From positions 1 through 64,000 of the forward strand of contig JBPOFU010000003.1 in NCBI GenBank assembly GCA_051252075.1: a stretch of 64,000 nt of DNA, in the 5' to 3' direction. Source of the DNA: Oceanococcus sp051252075 (GTDB lineage Bacteria; Pseudomonadota; Gammaproteobacteria; Nevskiales; Oceanococcaceae). This document shows positions 1 through 8,184 of the stretch, one piece after another. The stretch's first letter is position 1. Each line of letters begins with the position of its first letter. A program made the translations under genes and the position numbers. Below the pieces are notes generated by a model, which was not told where the DNA came from, did not search any database, and saw nothing but the letters and a program-made list of their open reading frames with translations.

Positions 1-28
1 CCATGTGAGAGTAGGTCATCGCCAGGCT
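1..28 (+). rRNA. rrf: 5S ribosomal RNA, 3' end only
   Basis: The first bases match the conserved 3' end of bacterial 5S rRNA, with the segment GAGAGTAGG followed by GCCAGGC, as at the end of the E. coli molecule. Only the last 28 or so bases lie in the window, so an rRNA operon sits just to the left. A hairpin with a T-run follows within 10 bases, which fits the end of an rrn transcript. The exact 3' boundary is uncertain by one or two bases. Confidence 0.85.
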
Positions 29-36
29 TTAACACT

Positions 37-72
37 AAATGCCGATCTGGGTTTCCGGGTCGGCATTTTTTT
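37..72 (+). terminator. Rho-independent terminator of the rRNA operon
   Basis: A 9-bp perfect stem (AAATGCCGA at 37-45 with TCGGCATTT at 60-68) is followed by an unbroken T-run to 72. It directly follows the 5S rRNA end and precedes the convergent dnaE2 stop at 92, so it should stop rRNA transcription and may also help end the SOS operon transcript from the other side. Confidence 0.85.
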
Positions 73-91
73 ATGCCTGCAATTTGCGTTT

Positions 92-3000
92 TCAGTGAAA
101 GTCACGGGATTGAAACGTGAGCTGTTGCAACAGTTCGCTGCGATCATGAAGCGCGAGAGCTAAAAAGTGACGAACTCCTTTGCGGTTTTCCATGATGCCG
201 TCGACAACAACGAATGGTGCTTGTAGTACAGCAATCCGATATTTCTTGAGGACTTGCTGGCGAACCACCACATTGACCGTTCCCGTATCATCTTCCAGTG
301 TCATAAAGATGATACCTAGGGCGCTGCCCGGACGTTGCCGGTTGGTCACCATGCCGGCAAGCTGGCAACGTTGACCATGATTTCTATTCAGACATTGTCT
401 CGCGCTTAATATGCCCAACTTGGCCAAGTGTTGGCGTATGAGCGCTACCGGATGCCGTCTTAAGCTCAGTCCCATGCTGGCATAGTCCTCAGAGACATCG
501 GCAGCTTCATCAACTGATGTGAGTTCAGCCCACCCTTCGGTGGCCAGAGGTATCGCCATAGGCGTATGAGCATGGATATGCCCTTGTGCCGACCAATGGG
601 CTTGATGGCGGTCTCCTGTTAATGAGCGTAGTGCATCGGCTTTGGCCAATGCGTGCCGTTCCTTTTCTCCAATGTTGCAATGTATAAAGAGTTCGCTGCA
701 ATTCGTTTGAATACCTGAGTGAGCGATGCGCTGTCCCGTGTCCTCACTCAAGCCCTTGATCTGGCGAAGCCCCAATCTTATGTTCAAGCGACCGGTGTCC
801 CCAAGTTCCAATGTACATTGCCATTGGCTTTGGGATACATCGGGAGGCAGTGCATGCACTTTGTGCAAGCGTCGAAAATCTTGAATCAATTGGGAGGGCG
901 TGTAGAAACCCATAGGCTGACTGTTGAGTAGCCCGCATAAAAATGCTGCCGGGTGAAAGCGTTTCAACCAGGCTGACACATAAGCCAAGGAGGCGAAGCT
1001 GGCTGCGTGAGCTTCGGGGAAACCGTACTCTGAAAAGCCCTGAATTTGCTGGAAAATACGATCAGCAAATTCTGCATCGATGCCGTTGTTTTGAAATCCA
1101 TCTTTTAGTTTTTGCTCAAAAGCTGCGAGTTTGCCGTAGCCACTGCGGCCCCAGGCGGCCATAGAGCGGCGTACTTGATTGGCTTCGCCGGGGGCAAACC
1201 CCGCACCGTGCACGCACACGTCCATAACCTGCTCTTGGAATATAGGGATGCCGTAGGTTCGGTCTAATGTTTTTCTTAGCTGCGGCGGGCAGTCAAAGTG
1301 TTCTTTGGGGTTCTTGCGAGCACGTTCGCGGCGTTCCAGATAGGGATGAACCATGCCGCCTTGGATGGGGCCGGGCCGAACTATGGCGGTTTCAACGGTC
1401 AAATCGTAAAGGTTGCGTGGCTGCATGCGTGGCAGCATAGACATCTGTGCACGTGACTCGACTTGAAACACGCCGACGCTTTGAGCACGACTGAGCATGC
1501 GAAAAACCGCATCGCCCTGCGGGTGCTGCCCGTCTGCGGTTTTCAGAATCTCAGCGATATCAAGTTGCTGTCCGCTATGGTGTTGGATTAAGTCAAAGCT
1601 CTTGTGGATCGCTGTGAGCATGCCTAAGGCAAGACAATCGACTTTAAACAGACGGAGCTCTTCCAGGTCACGCTTTTCCCACTGAATGACCGTGCGTTCA
1701 TTCATCGCGGCATTTTCAATTGGCACTAATTGATCTAAGGCTTGCTCGCATATTACGAAACCGCCGACATGTTGGGACAAGTGCCGGGGCGCCCCAAGTA
1801 ACTGTTGCAGTAACTCAAACAGCATTCGAACAGGGGCAGCATCAGGATTAAAGCCCAGCTGCTTTAAGCGTTGTGGTAATTCCTCAGCTTGGTCCCACCA
1901 GGCCAGTGATTGATTAATGCTGACGATGTCTTGCTGACTAAACCCCAGGACCTTGGCTATGTCTCGTATGGCACTCTTGGGGCGGTAGCGAATAACAGTC
2001 GCGGCCAAGGCCGCTCGTTCACGCCCGTACTTTTGATAAATATGTTGAAACACCAGTTCACGCCGATCATGCTCAAAATCGACATCAATATCCGGTGGTT
2101 CCTTTCGTTCTGCAGACAAAAAACGTTCAAATAGCGTGGCTTGTTCCGCTGGATTTACAACGGTGATGCCCAAGGCAAAACAAACCGCAGAATTACCCGC
2201 TGAACCTCGGCCTTGACACAAAATACCCTGCTGGCGTGCCCATTGCATGATTTCATAGACAGTTAAAAAGTATTGTGGGCAGTCCAGCGTTTGAATGACC
2301 TGCAGCTCTTTTTCGATAAGCTTGCTAACGTTCTCGGGAGTGCCTTGCGGCCAACGCCGTTGTAAGCCTTGCTCAGTCAATTGACGCAAATAGCTGTTGG
2401 CATCCATACCTGCGGGGACTTCTGCGGGATAGCGGTACTGCAACTGGTCCATAGAAAAGGAACAACGTGCTGCGATTTTTACAGTTTCTGAAATGAGCGT
2501 GGCGGGGTAGATCTGAGCGAGGCTGGCAGGCTTGCGTAAATGCCGTTCACCATTAGCGAAGAGTCGTTCTCCTGCATCATGCAATGTGCAGCCATGGCGA
2601 ATGGCGGTAATAGTGTCCTGCAGAACGCGCCGTTGTCGTTGGTGCATATGGACATCGCCACAGGCAACTAGGGGTAGGCCGCTTTCGTTAGCTAAGGCTG
2701 TCCATTGCTTGAGACGGATAGCATCGTCAGCATCGCGGTGTAGTTCCACCCCTAGCCAAGCTCGTTGGGAAAAGTGCCTGGCCATCCAGTTCGCGTTTTC
2801 TAGTGTGGGCAGTTTCCGTGCTTGTGGTGGCAATAATAGGGCCAGGCAATGGTCGCACGCATCATTTTCTAGATCACTATGGTGCAGTAGATATTGCCCC
2901 TTTTCTGCCGCCCGCCGCCCTTGGGTAATGAGTTGGCAAATTTGGCTGTATGCGGTTTTGTCAGGAGCTAGTAAGACCAGTTTTGGACCGTCGTGTAGCT

Positions 3001-3205
3001 GAATTTCAGTGCCAATAATGAGTTTTACTTTTGCTGCTTTCGCGGCAACATGAGCACGCACTATGCCAGCCAAAGAACATTCATCAGTGAGTGCCAGCGC
3101 GCGGTAATTGAGTGCGTGAGCACGTTCAACCAGTTCGCTGGGATGCGATGCACCACGGAGAAAACTGTAGTTGCTTAGGCAGTGCAATTCGGCGTATTCG
3201 CTCAT
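92..3205 (-). CDS. dnaE2: Error-prone DNA polymerase DnaE2 (ImuC)
   Basis: A C-family polymerase alpha subunit, 1037 aa from the chosen start, near the usual DnaE2 length. It has an N-terminal PHP domain (about residues 1-250, starting AELHCLSNYSFL), the polymerase palm with the catalytic aspartates in PDIDVDF at 371-377, and a C-terminal OB-fold region. In known cassettes DnaE2 does translesion synthesis with ImuA and ImuB during the SOS response. I chose ATG at 3205 because it makes an ATGA overlap with the imuB stop and begins at the conserved N-terminus; an upstream in-frame start at 3262 would add 19 residues of imuB-overlapping sequence without family similarity. It is the last gene of the lexA-imuA-imuB-dnaE2 unit and ends convergent to the 5S terminator. 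Confidence 0.95.
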   Translation of the reverse strand: MSEYAELHCLSNYSFLRGASHPSELVERAHALNYRALALTDECSLAGIVRAHVAAKAAKVKLIIGTEIQLHDGPKLVLLAPDKTAYSQICQLITQGRRAAEKGQYLLHHSDLENDACDHCLALLLPPQARKLPTLENANWMARHFSQRAWLGVELHRDADDAIRLKQWTALANESGLPLVACGDVHMHQRQRRVLQDTITAIRHGCTLHDAGERLFANGERHLRKPASLAQIYPATLISETVKIAARCSFSMDQLQYRYPAEVPAGMDANSYLRQLTEQGLQRRWPQGTPENVSKLIEKELQVIQTLDCPQYFLTVYEIMQWARQQGILCQGRGSAGNSAVCFALGITVVNPAEQATLFERFLSAERKEPPDIDVDFEHDRRELVFQHIYQKYGRERAALAATVIRYRPKSAIRDIAKVLGFSQQDIVSINQSLAWWDQAEELPQRLKQLGFNPDAAPVRMLFELLQQLLGAPRHLSQHVGGFVICEQALDQLVPIENAAMNERTVIQWEKRDLEELRLFKVDCLALGMLTAIHKSFDLIQHHSGQQLDIAEILKTADGQHPQGDAVFRMLSRAQSVGVFQVESRAQMSMLPRMQPRNLYDLTVETAIVRPGPIQGGMVHPYLERRERARKNPKEHFDCPPQLRKTLDRTYGIPIFQEQVMDVCVHGAGFAPGEANQVRRSMAAWGRSGYGKLAAFEQKLKDGFQNNGIDAEFADRIFQQIQGFSEYGFPEAHAASFASLAYVSAWLKRFHPAAFLCGLLNSQPMGFYTPSQLIQDFRRLHKVHALPPDVSQSQWQCTLELGDTGRLNIRLGLRQIKGLSEDTGQRIAHSGIQTNCSELFIHCNIGEKERHALAKADALRSLTGDRHQAHWSAQGHIHAHTPMAIPLATEGWAELTSVDEAADVSEDYASMGLSLRRHPVALIRQHLAKLGILSARQCLNRNHGQRCQLAGMVTNRQRPGSALGIIFMTLEDDTGTVNVVVRQQVLKKYRIAVLQAPFVVVDGIMENRKGVRHFLALALHDRSELLQQLTFQSRDFH

Positions 3206-4641
3206 CCGAATAGGCCGTGTAGATACCATTGATCGGGAGCAGCATGCTCTCGATAGACCCATACCTGCTGACCGTCGACGGTGCCCGCGCGATAGTAGTC
3301 ACGCTGGCAGTTGGAATCCCACCACGCCGTTTCAAGTCGTTCCGCAGGAGTGAAATTGCGCAAACGCTGTGGGGAAATGGGTATGGCTTGCAACAACAGC
3401 CACAGTGGTCGTGGTCGTGTTTCTTTGATCAGTTCGCATCCCTGCCCCGCAGCAACTCTTTGCCAAGCTTTATCGGGGCAGTGGCTGGCATAAGTGCTGA
3501 CAGAGTGGAGTGCTTCTGCTCCCAGCCGAGCCGCCAGCTGCTCGATGAGAGCGCTCTGTTTGCCTACATCTGCTTGGGCCCAGAGCGCGGTTTGTCTATG
3601 GGCGAGTTCAATAAAATGCCCCGCTCTAACTTGGATGGCGCGTACCGCAGCAGGTAATTGCAGACGCGCAAATCGATGTTGTAACAGTGCCATCCAGTGA
3701 GCCGGTTCTCGACTGGTCTGCTGTAGCTGCAAGTCAAAACGTGTGGGACTCTCACGTCCATGAGCCAAGCTGATGTGCAAACAAAGTAGGCCGCAGCCCA
3801 TGCCTTGTAGCTGAATGCAAAGGGTATGAAATAAGCGTTCAAAGCCCGGTAATAGGTAATTCAGGTTTTCTGTTTCGCTCAGTAGGTCTAGGCTGCGGCT
3901 AAAGCGGGCGTCAGGGCTGAAAACTTCACGTGGATCTTCGCAATGCCCCCAGAGCTGATCTAACTGTTGGCGTACTTCTCGGCCATAGCGTTTGACAAAA
4001 CCGGCGCGAGGAAGGGCTTCGCACTCTGCCAATGTTTTCACCCCCACGGCGGCTATTTTTTTGCTGATTTTCTCTGGCCAAGCCATGGTGTTTATGGGTA
4101 GGTTTTGCAGGCGCAGGTGTAAATCAGCAAGACTTAAAGCTGCAACAGGGTCGCGGCTGCGAGCAAACGCTTGTGCTCCTCGCGGCGTTGGCGCTAAGCC
4201 CGTTTGTATATGAAAATTCAATTGGCTGATGGCGTGTTGCAGTGATTGTTGGAAGCCGGCCAAGGAATGGAATAACTTGAGGCTGCCACCTACTTCCAGC
4301 AAAACCTCGCAAGGTGGCGCCAAGCTAACGTGTGGACTGAACTGAATCGCCCAAGAGGCGATGCTGTGCAGAGCTTGTTGCTCCGCACGATAGTCTTGGC
4401 TCAGGCATCGCAGGCTGGGGTAAACGGCGAGTGCCGCTGTATTCAACATGCCACGTTCAAGGCCGACAGCTCTCGCTGCGCTATTGAGCTCCACTATGCG
4501 TTGTCGTGTATCGACGACAGCCAGTGGAGTCTCTGCACTAGAGTCTGTCGCTACTGAGGTATGTGATGGATTAAGCGGCGCGGGGTGCAGCGCGTCCAAT
4601 GCCAGCCTGGGTAGGTGTAGGCATAGCCACAAAGTCATCAT
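3202..4641 (-). CDS. imuB: Y-family polymerase-like protein ImuB
   Basis: A 479-aa protein related to DinB/UmuC polymerases. The N-terminus (LWLCLHLPRLALDAL) is that of ImuB, in which the catalytic acidic residues of active Y-family enzymes are replaced; none of the usual DxD or SLDE motifs is visible. Established work on such cassettes treats ImuB as an inactive adaptor that brings ImuA and DnaE2 to the beta clamp. The start overlaps the end of imuA by 71 bases in another frame, and the conserved N-terminus shows that this long overlap is real. The stop overlaps the dnaE2 start (ATGA). Two consecutive ATG codons make the exact start uncertain by one codon. Confidence 0.92.
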   Translation of the reverse strand: MMTLWLCLHLPRLALDALHPAPLNPSHTSVATDSSAETPLAVVDTRQRIVELNSAARAVGLERGMLNTAALAVYPSLRCLSQDYRAEQQALHSIASWAIQFSPHVSLAPPCEVLLEVGGSLKLFHSLAGFQQSLQHAISQLNFHIQTGLAPTPRGAQAFARSRDPVAALSLADLHLRLQNLPINTMAWPEKISKKIAAVGVKTLAECEALPRAGFVKRYGREVRQQLDQLWGHCEDPREVFSPDARFSRSLDLLSETENLNYLLPGFERLFHTLCIQLQGMGCGLLCLHISLAHGRESPTRFDLQLQQTSREPAHWMALLQHRFARLQLPAAVRAIQVRAGHFIELAHRQTALWAQADVGKQSALIEQLAARLGAEALHSVSTYASHCPDKAWQRVAAGQGCELIKETRPRPLWLLLQAIPISPQRLRNFTPAERLETAWWDSNCQRDYYRAGTVDGQQVWVYREHAAPDQWYLHGLFG

Positions 4642-5230
4642 GAGTCAGAATGAAGGAGTGAGGGCGGCCGCCACGGCTTTTCAATATGCGAATAGACAGG
4701 CCTGCTTGAGCGGGCTCTAGAAACAGGCGCAAGACCGCCGGAGAGGCTTGCTTGGCTGCCGCGGCAGGGCGAAATAAAAATAATCGTGAGCCTCCAGACT
4801 CAGCGGCTAACTGCAGGCGACGCAGACTGGTCATGCAGCGTGTGTCGTGCCAAGCCAGGACTTGAGAATACAAGCCGCTGTGCAGCACTTGCCCTAATGC
4901 CCACAGTGCATCTTCGCTGTTGTGAGGCTGAATAATGAGCAATTGCTCTAGCGAGATACCCCATTGGCTAAGCGCCGGGGCATAGGGGATATGCGGTGTT
5001 TGAATCCAGCATTGCGAGGTGTTTTGTAAAACAGGCAGTAGTAAGCGCAGTTCGCCAATACCCGCGTATTGACTGATGAGTTCAATCAAAGCGCCCCGTG
5101 GCCAGCCGCGGCCCGGTAAATGGCGGTCCAACATGGCAAAGCCCGTTCGCTGATCACTCAATGAGCGATGAGAACAGCCCTTCCAAATACGTGGATGATG
5201 CAAAACATCCTGGAGTGCGGTGTGGGTCAT
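4571..5230 (-). CDS. imuA: Translesion synthesis accessory protein ImuA
   Basis: A 219-aa RecA/SulA-like protein whose place between lexA and imuB, and whose N-terminal pattern (GFAMLDRHLPGRGWPRGALIE), identify it as ImuA. In this family the region corresponds to the RecA-fold core, without an obvious intact Walker A motif. It is thought to act with ImuB and DnaE2 in damage-induced mutagenesis. The start makes an ATGA overlap with the lexA stop, so all four genes are likely translated in sequence from one SOS-controlled mRNA. The C-terminal 23 codons are also coding, in another frame, for imuB. Confidence 0.85.
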   Translation of the reverse strand: MTHTALQDVLHHPRIWKGCSHRSLSDQRTGFAMLDRHLPGRGWPRGALIELISQYAGIGELRLLLPVLQNTSQCWIQTPHIPYAPALSQWGISLEQLLIIQPHNSEDALWALGQVLHSGLYSQVLAWHDTRCMTSLRRLQLAAESGGSRLFLFRPAAAAKQASPAVLRLFLEPAQAGLSIRILKSRGGRPHSFILTHDDFVAMPTPTQAGIGRAAPRAA

Positions 5231-5841
5231 GGTGTTTGCCGAATGAGCCCGACCATCAATCCCTCTATGTGCAGTTCTTGCTCATCGAGATCGATTTCGA
5301 TGGGAGAAAAATCGGAATTTTCCGGTAGTAAGCGCACCCGTTTCCCCTGCCGATGAAAGCGTTTCACGGTGACTTCATCATCCAGACGGGCGACCACGAT
5401 TTGGCCATTGTTAGCCTGCGGTGTTTGGTGAACGGCGAGCAGGTCACCGTCGTTAATGCCCGCATCACGCATGCTGAGGCCACGTACCTTGAGCAGATAA
5501 TCGGCCCGTGGCGTGAAGAGCTTGTGGTCAATCGCGTGTTCAGACAGTACGTTTTCTATCGCCAAAATAGGTTGTCCGGCAGCGACTTGGCCAATTAAGG
5601 GCAACATGTGAGGTGACGTCGTTGGGCTGCTCAGAGCTATGCCGCGCGATGCCCCCGCTTCCAGATGTAAGACACCCTTTCTCTCTAAAGCACGCAGATG
5701 ATCCCGCGTGGCGGTGCGAGAAGAGAACCCCATGGCGGAGGTGATTTCTGCTTGAGTGGGAGGGCGTTGATACTGCTGCAAGTGATCCTGGATCAAATCC
5801 AGAATCTGTTGCTGGCGATGGGTGAGGTGATGTGTTGACAT
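5227..5841 (-). CDS. lexA: SOS repressor LexA
   Basis: A 204-aa repressor with an N-terminal winged-helix domain (about 1-70) and a C-terminal self-cleaving peptidase domain. The scissile Ala88-Gly89 pair (QVAAGQP), the catalytic Ser123 (GLSMRDAG) and Lys160 (VTVKRF) are all present, each four positions later than in the E. coli protein. It represses SOS genes and is inactivated by RecA-stimulated self-cleavage. It heads its own operon with imuA, imuB and dnaE2, and a near-perfect LexA box lies 2 bp before its ATG, so it is autoregulated. No Shine-Dalgarno sequence fits before the ATG; the transcript may be leaderless. This may be a second lexA, as many genomes with this cassette carry one. 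Confidence 0.95.
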   Translation of the reverse strand: MSTHHLTHRQQQILDLIQDHLQQYQRPPTQAEITSAMGFSSRTATRDHLRALERKGVLHLEAGASRGIALSSPTTSPHMLPLIGQVAAGQPILAIENVLSEHAIDHKLFTPRADYLLKVRGLSMRDAGINDGDLLAVHQTPQANNGQIVVARLDDEVTVKRFHRQGKRVRLLPENSDFSPIEIDLDEQELHIEGLMVGLIRQTP

Positions 5842-5842
5842 A

Positions 5843-5858
5843 CTGTCATTATAGACAG
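5843..5858. promoter_or_regulatory. LexA operator (SOS box)
   Basis: The 16-bp site CTGTCATTATAGACAG has the consensus form CTGT-N8-ACAG, and the symmetry extends to TACTGT/ACAGTA at 5841-5860. It lies 2 bp upstream of the lexA ATG and covers the putative -10 box, so bound LexA would block the promoter of the whole lexA-imuA-imuB-dnaE2 operon. Confidence 0.93.
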
Positions 5859-5875
5859 TATTTGGCGTGTGTCAT
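5848..5875 (-). promoter_or_regulatory. lexA operon promoter, probably giving a leaderless mRNA
   Basis: On the minus strand a perfect TATAAT (5853-5848) stands 16 bp after ATGACA (5875-5870), a five-of-six match to TTGACA. Transcription would start about 7 bases after the -10 box, which is at or next to the A of the lexA ATG at 5841. That leaves no 5' leader and no ribosome binding site. The placement is inferred from spacing alone. Confidence 0.65.
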
Positions 5876-5926
5876 CTCGATTCCCTCAATCTTGGGTAAT
5901 CGCCTTATCAAATCACCTGGCCAGTG

Positions 5927-6211
5927 CTACTGAAATTGGCAGATCTGCTGCAATTGCCCATCTTTGATTTTTATTTGTATGGTCTTGCGATTGTAGCCAC
6001 TCTTGACCAGCGTCCATTTCGAGCTATTCGGGCCGCGTAGCCAATCCACATGATGACGGGCGCGTTCGATACTTTTCAGAGCACGCCCCACATCATCGCC
6101 GACTTTGACGATGTTGTGGCCTACGCGCCAACTCGTTGTGCAGCCCTGTTGACGTGCTGCGTTTGCGTGCAAATGTACGCCGAGTAATAGCAAGATTATG
6201 AGATAACGCAT
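5927..6211 (-). CDS. Small secreted protein, possibly DUF2845-like
   Basis: A 94-aa protein with a clear N-terminal signal peptide (MRYLIILLLLG, cleavage likely after HANA) and a short basic mature part with two cysteines (CTTSW near the mature N-terminus and QICQFQ at the C-terminus), which could form a disulfide in the periplasm. The spacing of RVGHNIVKVGDDVGRAL and the later KSGYNRKTIQIKIKDG recalls DUF2845 proteins, but the match is weak. It stands alone between the lexA promoter and the diguanylate cyclase. Function unknown. Confidence 0.55.
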   Translation of the reverse strand: MRYLIILLLLGVHLHANAARQQGCTTSWRVGHNIVKVGDDVGRALKSIERARHHVDWLRGPNSSKWTLVKSGYNRKTIQIKIKDGQLQQICQFQ

Positions 6212-6368
6212 TGCTTAAATCCTGTTGCTGTGTAGGAGTCAATACGCGGTTTTGACAAAACAGCGGACATGCCGCTCGTTTGCTAGCGTGCATTCGTTTG
6301 CCGTATAAGGTTTTGTAATCTTCTAAACTGTCTTCGTATTAGCGCTGTTTCTTGTTGCGAGAGATATC

Positions 6369-7472
6369 CTGAAAATCCATTGCTTTGGTGTTTTTGTGTT
6401 GCTTGCGGTTTTTGCTTCCGCGGTACACGCCATGCCGCCAGTAGCTGTTGGGTCGGTTCAGCACAAAGTGAATTTAGCCGCTTACGCAGAAAAGCTAGAA
6501 GACAGAGATGGCCGCTTTACGCTGGATGATGTGCGTGAGGAAAAAGCCCTATGGCAAGCCATGCAAGCGAGCAGCTTGGGCGTGGGTTTTCATCCTTCAG
6601 TGTGGTGGCTGCGTGTTGCCGTTGTTAATGACAGCGATCAAGCCCAGGTCTATTTCCTGGACACCGGAAGTGCCGTTGCGGATTACGTCAATATCTATGT
6701 GCTGAGAGAAGGCAGAGCGATAAACCAAGTTCTTTCTGGTGATAGACGGCCTTTTCATACCCGCCCTATCAATACGCATACCGTAGTTGTGCCGGTGGAG
6801 CTGGCCGCAAGGGAAAGTGCGTGGCTATATATCCGCTTGGATACTTGGGATGGTTTGCATGAGGCTATTAGTCTGCTTTGGATGAGTGAGAAAAGTTTTG
6901 CCGGAGAGTTACAAACAGAAGCGCTGGCTCAGGGCATTTACTACGGAACGCTCATTGCCATCTTGTTGTACAACCTATTTTTGTTCCTGTTTATTCGTGA
7001 GCGGGTATTCGGTCGCTACGTCTTTTACGTTGCAGCTTTTTTGCTTTGGAGCTACATCTTTCGAGGCTATGGTCTGCAGTATTTGTGGCCGAATTCGCCG
7101 TATTGGAATAACCAGATTTTACCCATTGCGGCCAGCATTTGTTATGTCAGCTTCGGCTTGTTTGCACTGGAATACCTCAATATAAGGCAAGCCGCCCCGC
7201 AGTGGATGTATCGCGGCTATTGGTTGGCCATAGGCTTGAATCTGCTAGCGACGTTGCCTGCATTTTTTGGTTACTACGCGCTGACTTTTGCCATATCACT
7301 GCCGCTGGGCGTCATGATGGTGGTTATGGCCGTGAGTTCCGGAGTGTGGATGATGCGCCAAGGTTCGCGACCAGCTAAGTATTTCCTCATAGCCTTTGGT
7401 TTTTTAGCGCTGGGGGGTATTGATTTATTACTTCCAGCTCACGGGTTTAATCACCGCGGGGCCGCTGTCTGA
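6369..7472 (+). CDS. Sensor half of a frameshifted 7TMR-DISM diguanylate cyclase
   Basis: This frame carries a signal peptide, a periplasmic 7TMR-DISM sensor domain (about residues 30-170, with HPSVWWLRVAVVN typical of the family) and most of a seven-helix membrane domain (from about 195, LYNLFLFLFI onward). It loses the family reading after FLALGG at the six-G run 7412-7417 and stops at 7472; the next frame resumes at once with the missing last helix and the GGDEF domain. The first in-frame ATG/GTG/TTG near the front is GTG at 6396, which would leave a signal peptide of only about 12 residues. A CTG at 6369 preceded by GAGAGAT would restore a normal signal peptide with a lysine near the start, so I place the start there with modest confidence. 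Confidence 0.7.
   Translation: MKIHCFGVFVLLAVFASAVHAMPPVAVGSVQHKVNLAAYAEKLEDRDGRFTLDDVREEKALWQAMQASSLGVGFHPSVWWLRVAVVNDSDQAQVYFLDTGSAVADYVNIYVLREGRAINQVLSGDRRPFHTRPINTHTVVVPVELAARESAWLYIRLDTWDGLHEAISLLWMSEKSFAGELQTEALAQGIYYGTLIAILLYNLFLFLFIRERVFGRYVFYVAAFLLWSYIFRGYGLQYLWPNSPYWNNQILPIAASICYVSFGLFALEYLNIRQAAPQWMYRGYWLAIGLNLLATLPAFFGYYALTFAISLPLGVMMVVMAVSSGVWMMRQGSRPAKYFLIAFGFLALGGIDLLLPAHGFNHRGAAV
7412..7417 (+). other. Frameshift site in the GGDEF gene (run of six G)
   Basis: Removing one G from this run joins the upstream frame (FLALG) to VLIYYFQLTGLITAG in the downstream frame, which is the expected last transmembrane helix of a 7TMR-DISM protein. The break is therefore a single extra base in a homopolymer. 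It could be a sequencing or assembly error, a phase-variable tract or a recent mutation. No slippery-site or stimulatory-element pattern typical of programmed frameshifting is evident. Confidence 0.8.
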
Positions 7473-8181
7473 TTATGCAGTGCAAGTAGGTTCAGGTTTG
7501 GAGGTGTTGTTACTGGCGTTTGGTCTGGCGGATCAGATGAATACGCTGAAATCCGACAAACTCAAGGCGGAGAAACAAGCCCGTATGGCACAACACGATA
7601 TGGTCAACAAATTGGCCGTGGAAGTGAGTCAGCGTACCGCCGAATTGGAGCAAGCCAATCATCGTCTGAATGAACTGGCTACGGTGGATGAGCTCACCGG
7701 GGCATTGAATCGCCGGCGCTTCAATCAACTCTTTTCTGCTGAGCTTACGAGTCGGCAGCAGCAAGCTCAGCCCTTCGCTTTTTGCATGATCGATATCGAT
7801 GGCTTTAAGCGCTACAACGATGAATGTGGGCACCAGGCCGGTGATCAGGTGCTACAACAACTAAGTCGATGTCTGCAAAACCAGCTCAAAGGTGGGCAAG
7901 GGCAGTTGTTTCGTCTAGGCGGAGAAGAATTCGGGGTGCTGTTCAGCTCTGAGATCGCAGCAGCGGAACTTCAAGATGTGGCCGAGACCTTGAGGCAAGC
8001 TATTGAAGAGCTAGCTATTGCTCATCCGGGCGGCGGCGTGGTGACGGCCAGTTTTGGTTTGTTAACTCTGGCCCCAGGCTCCCCTGTTTCAGAGTCGCAT
8101 GATGTGTATTTGCGGGCGGATGAATTGCTGTACAAAGCTAAAGCAAACGGGCGTAACTGTATTGTCCATGCCGTTTTGTAA
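7420..8181 (+). CDS. Diguanylate cyclase (GGDEF) half of the frameshifted gene
   Basis: This frame holds the last membrane helix, a coiled-coil linker (about QARMAQHDMVNKLAVEV to AELEQANHRL) and a complete GGDEF domain with DELTGALNRR, MIDIDGFKRYND and the active-site loop RLGGEEF. GGEEF is a functional variant for making cyclic di-GMP from two GTP. The residues just before the loop (GGQGQLF) lack the RxxD inhibitory site, so product inhibition may be absent. Cyclic di-GMP would be relevant to BcsA encoded further on. The true protein should be a fusion with the frame from 6369; whether an active protein is made depends on the G run at 7412-7417. It converges with the antiporter gene, the two stops being 3 bases apart. 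Confidence 0.85.
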   Translation: MIYYFQLTGLITAGPLSDYAVQVGSGLEVLLLAFGLADQMNTLKSDKLKAEKQARMAQHDMVNKLAVEVSQRTAELEQANHRLNELATVDELTGALNRRRFNQLFSAELTSRQQQAQPFAFCMIDIDGFKRYNDECGHQAGDQVLQQLSRCLQNQLKGGQGQLFRLGGEEFGVLFSSEIAAAELQDVAETLRQAIEELAIAHPGGGVVTASFGLLTLAPGSPVSESHDVYLRADELLYKAKANGRNCIVHAVL

Positions 8182-8184
8182 GGG

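Noticed and set aside
7400..7440. Programmed +1 frameshift in the GGDEF gene
   Set aside because: No slow codon, internal Shine-Dalgarno or downstream structure typical of known +1 sites; a base-count change in the G run is simpler.
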